Notes: a model not told the origin generated them from the letters alone. A stretch of DNA of 64,000 bases from Streptomyces sp. SID13726 (GCF_010548375.1 NZ_JAAGLY010000008.1:124001-188000), one strand, 5' to 3'; positions 16,396-25,648 are shown, counted from the stretch's first letter. A program made the numbers and translations.

Positions 16396-18122
16396 GCTGC
16401 GCCATGGACCACACCCCGACCGTCATCCTCGGCCTGTGCTCCTACACCCATGACTCGTCCACCGCCCTGCTGGTCGACGGGGAGCTGGTCGGATTCGTCG
16501 AGGAAGAGCGGCTGTCCGAGGACAAACACACCAAGGCGTTCCCGCAGCACGCGGTCGACTGGCTGCTGAAGGAAGCCGGACTCACCCCCGGCGACGTGGA
16601 CGCCGTCGCCTACAACTTCCATCCCGCCCACTACCTGGTCGAGTCCTCGGCGTCGCTGCGCCTGGCTCTGTCGGCGACGACCCGCGAGCGAACGTTGCCC
16701 AGGGCCCACGGGTTCGCCAAGGTCGGGCTGCGTACCCAGCGGCGCGTCGGCGCCCTGGGCCGGCTGTTCCCCTCCGCCCGCGTGGTGCCGGTCCTCCACC
16801 ATCGGGCCCACCAGCTGGCGGCCTTCTCCTGGTCGGGGTGGACGGAGTCCGCGGTGCTGGTCGTGGACAGCCTCGGCGAACGGCAGACCACCACCATCGC
16901 CCACGGCCACAACGCGCTGCGCCCGCGCACCCGCACCCTGGAATCGCTCAACGACCCGGCCTCGCTGGGCTACGTGTACGGCGCGGTCACCGAGCATCTG
17001 GGATGGCGTCGCGGTGATGAGGAAGGCACCGTGATGGCGCTCGCCGCGCTCGGCGACCCGAAACGGTTCCGGCACCTGTTCGCGCGGGCCCTGCGCACCA
17101 CGCAGAGCGGTTTCTACGTCGACCCCTCGTATTTCCCCCCGCGCACGCTGTCCTCCGGCTACCCGAGGACCTCGCGCCGTTTCCTCGCCGAGACGTGCCC
17201 TCCGCGCCAGTCGGCCGAGCCGGTCGTGGAGGTCCACCGGGACCTGGCCGCGGCACTTCAGGAGCGCACCGAGCAGGTCATGCTGCATTTGGCCCGCAGA
17301 GCGAGGTTGATCACAGGCTCGCGCCGTCTGTGCGCGGGTGGCGGGGTCGCCACGAACTGCGTGAGCATCGGCCGGATCATCGAGGCCGGCATCTTCGACG
17401 ACGTCTTCGTACCGCCTGCCCCCGGTGACGCCGGCACGGCGGTCGGTGCTGCGGTCGCCGTGCACATCGACAGCGGTAGCCAGCGCCCCTTGTCGGGCAT
17501 CGCACGAAGCTGCTACCTCGGCCCGTCCTTTGAGAACCTGCCCCTTGACCTCACCAGGTGGCCCGGGCTGCGGCAGAAGATGCTGGGGATCGAGAGCGCC
17601 GAGTTCCTCGCCGACCAGCTCGCCCACGGCATGATCGTCGGCCTGTTCCAAGGACGGGTGGAAGCCGGACCCCGGGCCCTGGGCAACCGCTCCATCCTCG
17701 CCTCGCCCCTGGAGCCGGGAGTGGTGGAACGGCTGAACGCGACTGTGAAGTACCGGGAGCCGTTCCGGCCCTTCGCTCCGATGGTCCTGGCCGAGCGCGC
17801 GGGGCAGTTCTTCACCCTCGGCCAGGAGGCGCCGTATATGTCGATGGCCTCCGGCGTCACGGACACCGCGCGCGAGCGGGTGCCGGCCATCGTCCACGCC
17901 AACGGCACCTCCCGTCTGCAGACCGTCACCGCCGCGCAGAACCCGTTCATGCACGCGGTGCTGACTGCCTTCGCCCGCCGTACAGGGGTCCCGGTGCTGA
18001 TCAACACCTCGCTCAACGTCAAGGGCAAGCCGATCTGCGGGACACCGGCCATGGCCCTGGACTGCCTGACCGGCTCCGGCCTGGACGCCCTGCTGCTGGA
18101 AGGCCGGTGGATCACCAAATGA
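16392..18122 (+). CDS. NodU/CmcH-type O-carbamoyltransferase
   Basis: 576 aa from GTG 16392 (GTGA overlap with the TS-like gene); an ATG at 16404 is possible. The N-terminal kinase-like half has ILGLCSYTHDSSTALLVDGELVGFVEEERLS, metal His in HHRAHQLAAFSWSG, VLVVDSLGE, and the GGG motif LCAGGGVATNC. The C-terminal YrdC-like half has FQGRVEAGPRALGNRSILASP and INTSLNVKGKPI. The family makes carbamoyl-adenylate from carbamoyl phosphate and ATP and moves the carbamoyl group to a hydroxyl. Next to a probable hydroxymethylase, the 5-hydroxymethyl group of the pyrimidine is an attractive acceptor (inference). Confidence 0.85.
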   Translation: MSCAMDHTPTVILGLCSYTHDSSTALLVDGELVGFVEEERLSEDKHTKAFPQHAVDWLLKEAGLTPGDVDAVAYNFHPAHYLVESSASLRLALSATTRERTLPRAHGFAKVGLRTQRRVGALGRLFPSARVVPVLHHRAHQLAAFSWSGWTESAVLVVDSLGERQTTTIAHGHNALRPRTRTLESLNDPASLGYVYGAVTEHLGWRRGDEEGTVMALAALGDPKRFRHLFARALRTTQSGFYVDPSYFPPRTLSSGYPRTSRRFLAETCPPRQSAEPVVEVHRDLAAALQERTEQVMLHLARRARLITGSRRLCAGGGVATNCVSIGRIIEAGIFDDVFVPPAPGDAGTAVGAAVAVHIDSGSQRPLSGIARSCYLGPSFENLPLDLTRWPGLRQKMLGIESAEFLADQLAHGMIVGLFQGRVEAGPRALGNRSILASPLEPGVVERLNATVKYREPFRPFAPMVLAERAGQFFTLGQEAPYMSMASGVTDTARERVPAIVHANGTSRLQTVTAAQNPFMHAVLTAFARRTGVPVLINTSLNVKGKPICGTPAMALDCLTGSGLDALLLEGRWITK

Positions 18123-19168
18123 GGATCGGGTACAGCTTCTGGGGCTTCCTCGGTAACGGAATCACCGACACCCCCGACGGGGGGCGCAGCCACCGTCGCC
18201 CCTTCATCAACGCCCTTCGCGCCCGCGGGCACGAGATCGTCTTCCTCCAGGCCAACCGCGACCTGCTCGAAGCAGACGACGACCTCGGCGGCGCCTACGT
18301 CTTTGACGACGGCCTTCCGGAGATCGACGTCCTGTTCCTGGAGTGGCGCTGGCCGATCAGCGGGCGCAACACCAGCGTGTGCGGCACCGAGGGGCACACC
18401 TGCGACCTGCACCGTCAGGGCGAACTCCTCATGCACTACGCCGTGCAGCTCGGCATGCCGACCGTGATCTGGGACAAGGACAGGACACTGCGGATCGACA
18501 GTATCTGGCGCCGCGCTCCGCAGACCGCCGTGTGCGAAGCAGCCCTCGCCCCCTCGCCCGGGGCCCACCGCCTGCTCTTCCCCGTCGACGACCAGCTCCT
18601 GGCCCAGGCGGATCCGCACGCGCTCGCCACGGCACCCCGCGACCTCGACCTCAGCTACGTGGGCAACCAGTACGACCGCGACCACCATTTCGACCACTAC
18701 TTCGCCCCGGCCGCCGCCCATCTCTCACACCAGGTCGGCGGCAAGTGGCCCCGGACCGAGCGCTGGCCGCACGTCCACTTCCTCGGCCGGATCCCCTTCC
18801 CACAAGCCCACGAGCTGTACAGCAGGTCCCTGGCCACCGTCCTCATGCTGCCCGAGCGGTACGCCGTCGTCGGGCAGATGACCCAGCGGATCTTCGAAGC
18901 GGTACTGGCCGGATGCCTGCCCCTGGCCCCGGCCGACATCCTCCGCGTCGAGCAGTTCGTGCCCGCCGACCTGATCGTGTCCTCCAGCCAGGAGGTGATC
19001 GAGCGCCTCGCCTTCCTCCGGCGGATCGCCGGCAGCCAGCAGCACGCAGATCTGATCGCGGCCTGTCTTAACCACCTGGACCTATTCCGCCTGAGCAGGC
19101 AGGTCGACGCCCTGGATACCGTGCTGAACACGATCGTCGCCCCCTCGACCGAGCGAGGAGCGGCATGA
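18119..19168 (+). CDS. CgeB-like glycosyltransferase
   Basis: 349 aa, ATG 18119 overlapping the carbamoyltransferase stop (ATGA). It opens with an N-terminal Rossmann strand MRIGYSFWGFLGNG. The second domain has LSYVGNQYDRD, HVHFLGRIPF, ELYSRSLATVLMLPERYAVVGQMTQRIFEAVLAGCLPLAP and ADLIVSSSQEVIERLAFL, as in CgeB/GT-B family proteins where the E of the RxFE segment contacts the donor. It probably transfers a sugar within the pathway. Donor unknown. Confidence 0.65.
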   Translation: MRIGYSFWGFLGNGITDTPDGGRSHRRPFINALRARGHEIVFLQANRDLLEADDDLGGAYVFDDGLPEIDVLFLEWRWPISGRNTSVCGTEGHTCDLHRQGELLMHYAVQLGMPTVIWDKDRTLRIDSIWRRAPQTAVCEAALAPSPGAHRLLFPVDDQLLAQADPHALATAPRDLDLSYVGNQYDRDHHFDHYFAPAAAHLSHQVGGKWPRTERWPHVHFLGRIPFPQAHELYSRSLATVLMLPERYAVVGQMTQRIFEAVLAGCLPLAPADILRVEQFVPADLIVSSSQEVIERLAFLRRIAGSQQHADLIAACLNHLDLFRLSRQVDALDTVLNTIVAPSTERGAA

Positions 19169-19264
19169 TGCGACAGACCATCCGGGCCGCCGTGCCCGGG
19201 TCATCCGAACGCGTTCCGGCGGCCCGTCCGCTCGGGCGCCCGAGCGACTCTAGGCTGGAGCACC

Positions 19265-19777
19265 ATGGAGAAGGTCGCCATCGTCGGCTGCGGAGGCAGC
19301 GGCAAGTCCTACCTGGCCCGCACACTGGGGAAGATCCTCGACGCCCCGGTGACGCACCTGGACGCCGCGTTCTACGACGACGAGTGGACCCCGCTGCCTA
19401 CGGAGAAGTTCACCGAGCTGCAGCGGGAGCTGGTCGAGCAGCCGCGATGGGTGATCGACGGCAACTACAACTCGACGCTCCAGACCCGGCTCGAAGCCTG
19501 CGACACCGTGGTCCTGATGGACGTGTCCACGATCTCCGCGCTGTACGGGATCTTCTCCCGGCAGCTCCGGCACGGGGCCGGGCACAAGGGCAACGGGGTG
19601 CACAACCGCATCCACTGGGGTGTGATCCAGTACGTGGCGACGTACCGCCGCAAGATGCGCCCCCGCGTCATGGCCAAGATCGACCAGTTCGCCTCCGGTC
19701 GGGCCGACGTGGTGCTGCTGGCCAACCGGCGCCAGACGCGCCGCTGGCTGCACCAGGTGGCCGCCGAACACAGCTGA
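19265..19777 (+). CDS. P-loop nucleotide kinase, FlaR/topology-modulation type
   Basis: 170 aa from ATG 19265. P-loop GCGGSGKSYLA near the N-terminus, then HLDAAFYDDEWTPLP, WVIDGNYNSTL, a Walker B-like TVVLMDVST, and an Arg-rich lid region HNRIHWGVIQYVATYRRKMRPRV. The family resembles adenylate kinases but its substrates are poorly known. In this cluster it could phosphorylate a nucleoside monophosphate or sugar. It sits 96 nt after the glycosyltransferase gene, the largest gap among the early genes of the run. Confidence 0.7.
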   Translation: MEKVAIVGCGGSGKSYLARTLGKILDAPVTHLDAAFYDDEWTPLPTEKFTELQRELVEQPRWVIDGNYNSTLQTRLEACDTVVLMDVSTISALYGIFSRQLRHGAGHKGNGVHNRIHWGVIQYVATYRRKMRPRVMAKIDQFASGRADVVLLANRRQTRRWLHQVAAEHS

Positions 19778-19808
19778 GCCCTCCGCGCCCGCGAGGGGAG
19801 GGCGCGGC

Positions 19809-20654
19809 ATGACCGAGGCCAACCCCTTCCTCGATCCCGCGCGGCAGGCGGACCTCTACGGGGAACCCTCACGCCTGGCCGGACGGTCCAACGCCCTGAT
19901 GCGGGCCAAGACCTCTGGCCGTCCCGTACCGGACACGATCGTCCAGCTGGTACGCGCCCACCACGGACGTGCCGACCGTCTCGGCATGGTCCTCGACGTC
20001 GGCTGCGGTCGCGGGACGAGCAGCAAGACCCTCGCCGAACTCCTGAGCCCGCGCCGGGTCGTCGGCCTCGACGCCTCCGCAGCCCTGATCGGGCAGGCCC
20101 GCGCACGCACGCGGCGCCTGCCCAGCGTGCAGGTGAGCTTCCTCCAGGGCGACTTCCACGAGCTGCCCCTACCCACCGCCTCGTGTGATCTGGCAGTCGC
20201 CGCGTTCTGCCTCTACCACTCCACCCGCCCGCACGCCGTGGTCGGGGAGATCAACCGTGTACTCGGCCCCGGCGGACTGGCCGTGCTGGTCACCAAGTCC
20301 CGCGACAGCTACCGCGAGTTGGACCAGCTAGTCGCCGCATCCGGCCTCGACCCGAGGGCCGAGCATCACGAGAGCCTGTACATCTCCGCGCACAGCGGCA
20401 ACCTCGCCGACCTCGCCGCCACCGCGCTCGACGTGGTGAGCACCGAGGACGAGGAGCACCTGTTCACCTTCGACGGTCACGACCACGTCGCAGAGTACGT
20501 GGCCACCAACCCGAAGTACGACCTGGCACCCGGCCTGTACGGCAGCCCGCAAGCGGTGGCCGCCGTCCTGCACGAGTTCCTGCCGGACCGGCCGGTCACC
20601 ACCCACTCCACCATCACCTACATCGTGGCCAAAGCGGCGGGAGGAGCGGCGTGA
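19809..20654 (+). CDS. Class I SAM-dependent methyltransferase
   Basis: 281 aa from ATG 19809 with GAGGGGAGGG upstream. Motif I is VLDVGCGRGTSS, motif II acidic residue in VVGLDAS, then QGDFHELPLPTASCDLAVAAFCLYHS and RVLGPGGLAVLVTKS. The substrate-side C-terminal region is unlike known subfamilies. It is likely a small-molecule methyltransferase. Its stop overlaps the next start (GTGA). Confidence 0.8.
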   Translation: MTEANPFLDPARQADLYGEPSRLAGRSNALMRAKTSGRPVPDTIVQLVRAHHGRADRLGMVLDVGCGRGTSSKTLAELLSPRRVVGLDASAALIGQARARTRRLPSVQVSFLQGDFHELPLPTASCDLAVAAFCLYHSTRPHAVVGEINRVLGPGGLAVLVTKSRDSYRELDQLVAASGLDPRAEHHESLYISAHSGNLADLAATALDVVSTEDEEHLFTFDGHDHVAEYVATNPKYDLAPGLYGSPQAVAAVLHEFLPDRPVTTHSTITYIVAKAAGGAA

Positions 20655-21406
20655 CGAGGCATTTCACCAAGCAGTACACCGACTCCTCCCGGGTCGCCGC
20701 CGCCGTTCGCCACCACTGGTGGCTCACCGAGCACGCACCACCCCTGCATCTGCCGATGCTTCAGGTGATCCGGTCGAACAGCGTGACTTATCAGTGGGTC
20801 AAGGGGCGCCCGGCCCGACCGGAGGACCTGCCCCGCCTGGCACAACTTCTGGGCGACGCCCACGGCACCGCCTGGGCCAGCGACCTCCAGACAGCCGACC
20901 TGCACGTACCGCATCGCTTCGACGACGGAACCGAGTTCGCCGACTACCTCAGCCCGCGCACCGCCGCACTGCGCGTACGGCTGGAGCAGGGATATCTGCC
21001 CAACAAGGCCGCCCTGCACGCGATGCTGTCGCTGCTGGAGAAGACCGCAGAGGGACCGGCCGTCTTCTACAAGGACAGCAACCCCCGCAACGTCCTGATC
21101 GCCGAGACGGGCGTGCTGTTCACCATCGACACCGACGACCTCACCCTGGCCCCGGCGGCGTACGACCTGGCGAAGCTGGTCCTGACGCTGCAACTGACGT
21201 ACGGGCCTCTGCGGCCGGCAGCCATCGATGCCGCCCTGGTCCTCTACAACGAGGCCGCCGCACGCCACGGCGTCACGCTCGCTGCCACGGACCGTGAGCG
21301 TCTGGACGACTTTCTCGCCCTGCACGCCGTCCTGACCGCCCCGTACGTGGGGCGCAACGGCTACCACTACGGCTGGCCCGCCGACTTCCCCCGACCCCGA
21401 GGCTGA
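20651..21406 (+). CDS. APH-fold phosphotransferase with variant catalytic loop
   Basis: 251 aa from GTG 20651. It has aminoglycoside-phosphotransferase topology, but the usual HxDxxxxN is YKDSNPRN, so the first His is replaced while catalytic Asp and metal Asn remain. FTIDTDDLTLAPAAYDLAKL stands for the DFG-type metal site. The N-lobe is short (HHWWLTEHAPPLHLPMLQVI, then YQWVKGR). It may phosphorylate a sugar or nucleoside hydroxyl, or be inactive. Confidence 0.65.
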   Translation: MTRHFTKQYTDSSRVAAAVRHHWWLTEHAPPLHLPMLQVIRSNSVTYQWVKGRPARPEDLPRLAQLLGDAHGTAWASDLQTADLHVPHRFDDGTEFADYLSPRTAALRVRLEQGYLPNKAALHAMLSLLEKTAEGPAVFYKDSNPRNVLIAETGVLFTIDTDDLTLAPAAYDLAKLVLTLQLTYGPLRPAAIDAALVLYNEAAARHGVTLAATDRERLDDFLALHAVLTAPYVGRNGYHYGWPADFPRPRG

Positions 21407-21408
21407 TC

Positions 21409-22062
21409 ATGATCACCACCGAACTTGTCTTCGTCCGTCACGGCGAGGCCCAGTGCAATGTCGACGGTCTGGTCGGCGGGCCGCGGACCTGCACCGGACT
21501 GACCAACCGCGGATACGACCAGGTCGAGCGGGCCGCCTCCCGGCTCGCCGCCGAGCACCAGGAGCAGCCGTTCGACGCGCTCTACTGCGGACCACGCCTG
21601 CGCCTGATCCAGACCGGAGAGATCTTCAGTCAGGCCCTTCGCCTCCCGCTGACCATGGACGAGCGGCTCGACGGGCCTGTCCACGGCGATGCCGACGGCA
21701 GGCCCTGGCCGGAGGTGAAAACCGCCGCGGACGGCGGACCGCACGCCCACCCCGACACCCCCTGGGCGCTGGGATCCGACACGTGGAACGGGTATCTCGC
21801 CCGCGCCGCCGGTTTCCTGTCGCAGCTGATAGACGAACACGAGGGCGATCGCGTCCTGTTCGCCGCCCACGGCGAGACCGTGATCGCCGCCCACACTCTG
21901 CTCCTGGGCATCCCTCTCGGCGCTCCGGCGGGCTTCACCGTCACCCACGGCTCCCTCACCTGCTGGCAGCACCACCGCAACCGTCTGGACCAGACACGTT
22001 GGATCCTGGACCGGCACAACGACACCTCGCACCAACTCCTGGCGGCGGAGGCGGCTTCGTGA
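21409..22062 (+). CDS. Histidine phosphatase (phosphoglycerate-mutase-like)
   Basis: 217 aa, ATG 21409, 2 nt after the previous stop. The phospho-His motif is LVFVRHGEAQCN, a second core Arg lies in YCGPRLRLIQTGEI, and the second catalytic His in LFAAHGETVIAAH. Full-length single-domain member. It probably removes a phosphate from a pathway intermediate; not a glycolytic mutase by context. The next gene overlaps its stop (GTGA). Confidence 0.82.
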   Translation: MITTELVFVRHGEAQCNVDGLVGGPRTCTGLTNRGYDQVERAASRLAAEHQEQPFDALYCGPRLRLIQTGEIFSQALRLPLTMDERLDGPVHGDADGRPWPEVKTAADGGPHAHPDTPWALGSDTWNGYLARAAGFLSQLIDEHEGDRVLFAAHGETVIAAHTLLLGIPLGAPAGFTVTHGSLTCWQHHRNRLDQTRWILDRHNDTSHQLLAAEAAS

Positions 22063-22895
22063 TCACGGCGTCCGTCGATCCGCGCCTCGACCTGGCCCGT
22101 CACACGCTCGGCGCCGTCCGCGTCCTGCCCGATCCCGGCCTTCCGCCCCGGCTGCTCCAACTGATAGACGGCCGGGGACGACGGTACTTCGCCAAACAGC
22201 ACGCCGACCGCACCCGGTACGCCCAGGAGGTCAAGGCGTACGGCTCCTGGGCACGCCACCTTGCCGGGCATGCACCGGAGTTGGTCGCCTGGCACGACAG
22301 TACGCACACGCTGCTGGTGACCGCACTGGACGGCACGCGGGCGGACGCCGTGGCCCCGGGCTCGCCCGACGAGGAACGCGCGCATCATGAGGCCGGCCGT
22401 ATCCTGCGGCTGCTGCACCAGGCCACCCTCATCCCGCGCTCCGGAGCTGTCGGCCCCGAACTGGCGCACCGCCTCGCCCGCTGGATCGGCCGTGCCGAGC
22501 AGGCCGGCCTCATCACCGCCGACGAGCGCGGACTGCTGTCCACGCATCAAGAGGTTCTGGCGAACACGCTCATGGACAGCGCTGTGTGCCACCTCGACTA
22601 CCAGCCCCGGAACTGGATCCTGGGCGAATCGTTCGGCCTGTACGACCTGGAGCACATGCGGCGCGACGCGCGGATCAGGGACTTCGCCCGCTTGGAGTTC
22701 CGCCGCTGGCAGGCAGTACCCCAGCTGCGGAACGCCTTCTACGCCGGATACGGCAGGCATCCCACCGACACCGAGCAGCGTCTCCTCGAATCCTTCGGAG
22801 CCATCGAGGCGATCACTGCCCTGGTCCGCGGACACGAGCAAGACGATCTCGCCCTCCTGGCGCACGGCCGCACCGTGCTGGCCCGGCTGCACTGA
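22059..22895 (+). CDS. APH/choline-kinase-like phosphotransferase
   Basis: 278 aa from GTG 22059. N-lobe RRYFAKQHADRTRYAQEVKAYGSW with the ATP-binding Lys; catalytic loop VCHLDYQPRNWIL (HxDxxxxN complete); metal site LYDLEHMRRDARIRDFARL. Unlike the kinase two genes upstream this one keeps all key residues, so it should be active. Its C-terminal YGRHPTDTEQRLLESFGAIEAI resembles the C-terminus of the HTH-fused protein at 34.5-36.2 kb. Substrate unknown. Confidence 0.75.
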   Translation: MITASVDPRLDLARHTLGAVRVLPDPGLPPRLLQLIDGRGRRYFAKQHADRTRYAQEVKAYGSWARHLAGHAPELVAWHDSTHTLLVTALDGTRADAVAPGSPDEERAHHEAGRILRLLHQATLIPRSGAVGPELAHRLARWIGRAEQAGLITADERGLLSTHQEVLANTLMDSAVCHLDYQPRNWILGESFGLYDLEHMRRDARIRDFARLEFRRWQAVPQLRNAFYAGYGRHPTDTEQRLLESFGAIEAITALVRGHEQDDLALLAHGRTVLARLH

Positions 22896-22926
22896 CCCGT
22901 CAACACCACCGTTTCTGGAGACACCC

Positions 22927-23928
22927 GTGACACAGCAGCTGAGCTCGCCGCACACCCCCGTGCCCCGCCGAGCCGTCGTGACCGGCTCGGCCGGCTTCAT
23001 CGGCTCCCACCTCGCGCACGCCCTCGTCCAGGCCGGGACCACCGTCATCGGGGTCGACCGCCGCGACCCGGTTATGGACCCCATTGCCGCGGCCAACCTC
23101 GGCCCTCTGCTGTCGATCCCGGGCTACGTACACATCACCGCCGACCTGGTCGGCTGCGCCATCGACCCCCTCCTGATCGACGCGGACGCCGTCTTCCACC
23201 TCGCCGGCATCCCCGGAGTGCGCCCCTCCTGGGGGCCGAAGTTCACCGACTACGTCGCCTCCAACATCCTTGCCACCAAACGGCTGTTGGACGCCGCCGC
23301 CCGCCTCCGCGTCCCCCGCCTGGTCGTCGCCTCCTCCTCCAGCGTCTACGGCACCACCGACGGCGGCCACAGCATCGAGACAGACCACCCGCACCCCGCA
23401 TCGCCGTACGCCGTCACCAAACTCGCCGAGGAACAGCTCTGCCTCGCCCACGCCGCGCAGCCCCACAGCACCATCAGCGTCGTCGCCCTGCGCTACTTCA
23501 CCGTCTACGGCCCCCGCCAGCGCACCGACATGTTCACTCACCGCGCCCTGCTGGCCGCGCTGACCGGACAGCCGCTGCGCCTGTACGGGGACGGCCACCA
23601 GCGCCGGGACTTCACCTACATCGACGACGCCGTCGCCGCGACCATCGCCGCGGCCACCACACCCGACGTCCAGGGAGTGATCAACGTGGGAGGCGGCTCC
23701 AACGCCTCCCTCCTCGAAGTCATCGGCATCGCGAACAGCCTGACCGGCCGCGACATCAACCTGCGCCACGAAAGCCCCCGCCACGGCGACGTCCTCATCA
23801 CCCGCGCCCACCCCGGCCGCGCCCACGAGGTCCTGGGCTGGAAGCCCCAGGTCGACCTTCCCACCGGCATGCGCGCCCACATGGAATTCCTCGCCTCCGA
23901 ACCCGCCGTGTACGGCCGAGCCGCCTAA
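22927..23928 (+). CDS. NAD-dependent NDP-sugar epimerase/dehydratase
   Basis: 333 aa, GTG 22927 with TCTGGAG upstream. An extended SDR: TGSAGFIGSH for NAD binding, VFHLAGIPGVRPSWG, SSSSVYG, SPYAVTK (catalytic Tyr and Lys), RYFTVYGPRQRTDM, and RLYGDGHQRRDFTYIDDAV. The pattern is closest to UDP-glucuronate/UDP-galactose 4-epimerases. It probably supplies the sugar for one of the cluster glycosyltransferases. Confidence 0.85.
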   Translation: MTQQLSSPHTPVPRRAVVTGSAGFIGSHLAHALVQAGTTVIGVDRRDPVMDPIAAANLGPLLSIPGYVHITADLVGCAIDPLLIDADAVFHLAGIPGVRPSWGPKFTDYVASNILATKRLLDAAARLRVPRLVVASSSSVYGTTDGGHSIETDHPHPASPYAVTKLAEEQLCLAHAAQPHSTISVVALRYFTVYGPRQRTDMFTHRALLAALTGQPLRLYGDGHQRRDFTYIDDAVAATIAAATTPDVQGVINVGGGSNASLLEVIGIANSLTGRDINLRHESPRHGDVLITRAHPGRAHEVLGWKPQVDLPTGMRAHMEFLASEPAVYGRAA

Positions 23929-23954
23929 CCGGCGTTAGCCTGAAGGGAGTTGCT

Positions 23955-25076
23955 GTGGAGAGTCCTGAGCGAGCGCGGCTCGACGCCTTCTTCCGGCATG
24001 TCACCGAGAGGTTCCCCGCCGCCGGTCAGGTCACCTCGCTCATCGTCACGCACCTGCTCTCCGAGCGGCCGGCGTTCCTGCGCGCGATGGCAGCCGCCTC
24101 GACGATCGCCGCCGTGCTGCCCAAGCCCAAGTCCATCGACCAGCCCACGCTCGAAGCGGTCCAGGGTCTCTACCCCGTCCACGACCTCAGCCGGGAGCTG
24201 TTCGCCGACTCGACCCGTGCGCTGGACTACATCGAGGAGGCCGCGGCCGGGCAGGACCTCGTCCTGGCGGACATCGGAGGCTACTTCGCCCCCTCCCTCG
24301 GCACGCTCGTCGAGAAGTTCTCCGGCCGCATCCTGGGCGTGGTGGAGGACACGGAGAACGGGCACCAGCGGTACGCGGCACTCGACCAACTGGAGTGCCC
24401 TGTCATCTCGGTGGCCCGTTCACCGCTGAAGGACTGCGAGGACCATCTCGTGGGCCGGTCCATCGTCTTCTCCACCGACGCGCTGGTCCGTGCCCGCGGC
24501 GACATCCTGACCAGCCGCAACGCCTGCGTCCTGGGCTTCGGCAAGGTGGGCCGCTCCATCGCGCAGACCCTGCGCGGGCACGACCTGCGGGTCACCGTCT
24601 ACGACAAGGACCCCATACGGCGCGTGCAGGCGCACTCGCACGGTTTCCGGACGACCGCGACCACCGCCGAGGCGGTCCGGGACGCCGAACTCGTCCTGTG
24701 CGCCACCGGGAACCTCGCCCTGCGCCAGCGCGACTTCGAGGCCCTGCGCAACGGCGCCTACCTCGCATCGGTGACCTCGTCGGAGGACGAGCTGGAACTC
24801 GCACCCCTCCACGAGCTCTACCAGCGCATCCCGGTGGGAGAGCAGCTGACGCGCTACGAGATCACCGGCCACTACTTCTACGTGCTCGCCGACGGCGGCG
24901 CCGTCAACTTCGTCCACGGAGCCGCTGTCGGCAGCTACATCCACCTCGTCCAGGCCGAGATCCTCGCCGCCACCGCCGCCCTCAGCCACGGCCATTTCCA
25001 GCCCGGCCTGCACACCATGCCCACCACCGACCGCCAGGCCATCGCCGGTATCTGGCTCGACCACTTCGACAGGTGA
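23955..25076 (+). CDS. S-adenosylhomocysteine-hydrolase-like protein
   Basis: 373 aa from GTG 23955 with GAAGGGAG upstream. The NAD-binding Rossmann domain is clear (CVLGFGKVGRSIAQTLR, residues 191-207, then VTVYDKDPIR and LVLCATGN). The region before it (VVEDTENGHQRY, then CPVISVARSPLKDCEDHLVG) matches the SAHH layout. It is about 60-100 residues shorter than true SAHH and lacks the standard substrate-binding signature at the N-terminus. It probably acts on another nucleoside or sugar through 3'-keto NAD chemistry rather than in the methyl cycle (inference). Confidence 0.68.
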   Translation: MESPERARLDAFFRHVTERFPAAGQVTSLIVTHLLSERPAFLRAMAAASTIAAVLPKPKSIDQPTLEAVQGLYPVHDLSRELFADSTRALDYIEEAAAGQDLVLADIGGYFAPSLGTLVEKFSGRILGVVEDTENGHQRYAALDQLECPVISVARSPLKDCEDHLVGRSIVFSTDALVRARGDILTSRNACVLGFGKVGRSIAQTLRGHDLRVTVYDKDPIRRVQAHSHGFRTTATTAEAVRDAELVLCATGNLALRQRDFEALRNGAYLASVTSSEDELELAPLHELYQRIPVGEQLTRYEITGHYFYVLADGGAVNFVHGAAVGSYIHLVQAEILAATAALSHGHFQPGLHTMPTTDRQAIAGIWLDHFDR

Positions 25077-25081
25077 ACCCC

Positions 25082-25648
25082 ATGCCGCCGTCCCCCGACC
25101 ACATCCGCGCCACCGCCCAGGCGTACCTCAGCCGCCACCCCGGTGAACAGTCGCTTCTCGACTCGCTGTTCACCGCTCTGGACGACACGCAGGATCCCAC
25201 GCACCGCAGGACCTTCCCTGCTCACGTCACCTGCAGTGCCATCGTCCTCGACGCCACCGACCGCGTGCTCCACATCCATCACAACGCGACCGGCAAGTAC
25301 CTCGCACCCGGCGGACACGTCGAGAAAGACGACCAGGACCTCGTCCACGCCGCCCTCCGCGAACTCCGCGAGGAGGCCGGGATCCCCCAAGCCGCGGTCA
25401 CCCCGCTCCCCGGGTTCGAGGCGGTTCCGCTGGACATCGACGTGCACGGCATCGACGCCAACCCCGCCAAAGGCGAACCGGCACACCAGCACGTCGACTT
25501 CCGCTTCGTCTTCCGGCTTACCGCGCCACACGTGGTGACGCTCCAGACCGAGGAAGTCAGCGGCTACGACTGGCGGTCCTTCCAGGAGACCGCCGCCCCG
25601 ACCGTACGCGCCAAGCTGGCGCTCCTTGCGCGCCCTGCGCGTTCCTGA
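25082..25648 (+). CDS. Nudix hydrolase
   Basis: 188 aa, ATG 25082, 5 nt after the previous stop. The Nudix box is intact: GGHVEKDDQDLVHAALRELREEAGI. An N-terminal helical extension of about 45 residues precedes the first strand. It hydrolyses a nucleoside diphosphate linked to a moiety X, and in context may process an NDP-sugar or a modified nucleotide. Confidence 0.82.
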   Translation: MPPSPDHIRATAQAYLSRHPGEQSLLDSLFTALDDTQDPTHRRTFPAHVTCSAIVLDATDRVLHIHHNATGKYLAPGGHVEKDDQDLVHAALRELREEAGIPQAAVTPLPGFEAVPLDIDVHGIDANPAKGEPAHQHVDFRFVFRLTAPHVVTLQTEEVSGYDWRSFQETAAPTVRAKLALLARPARS

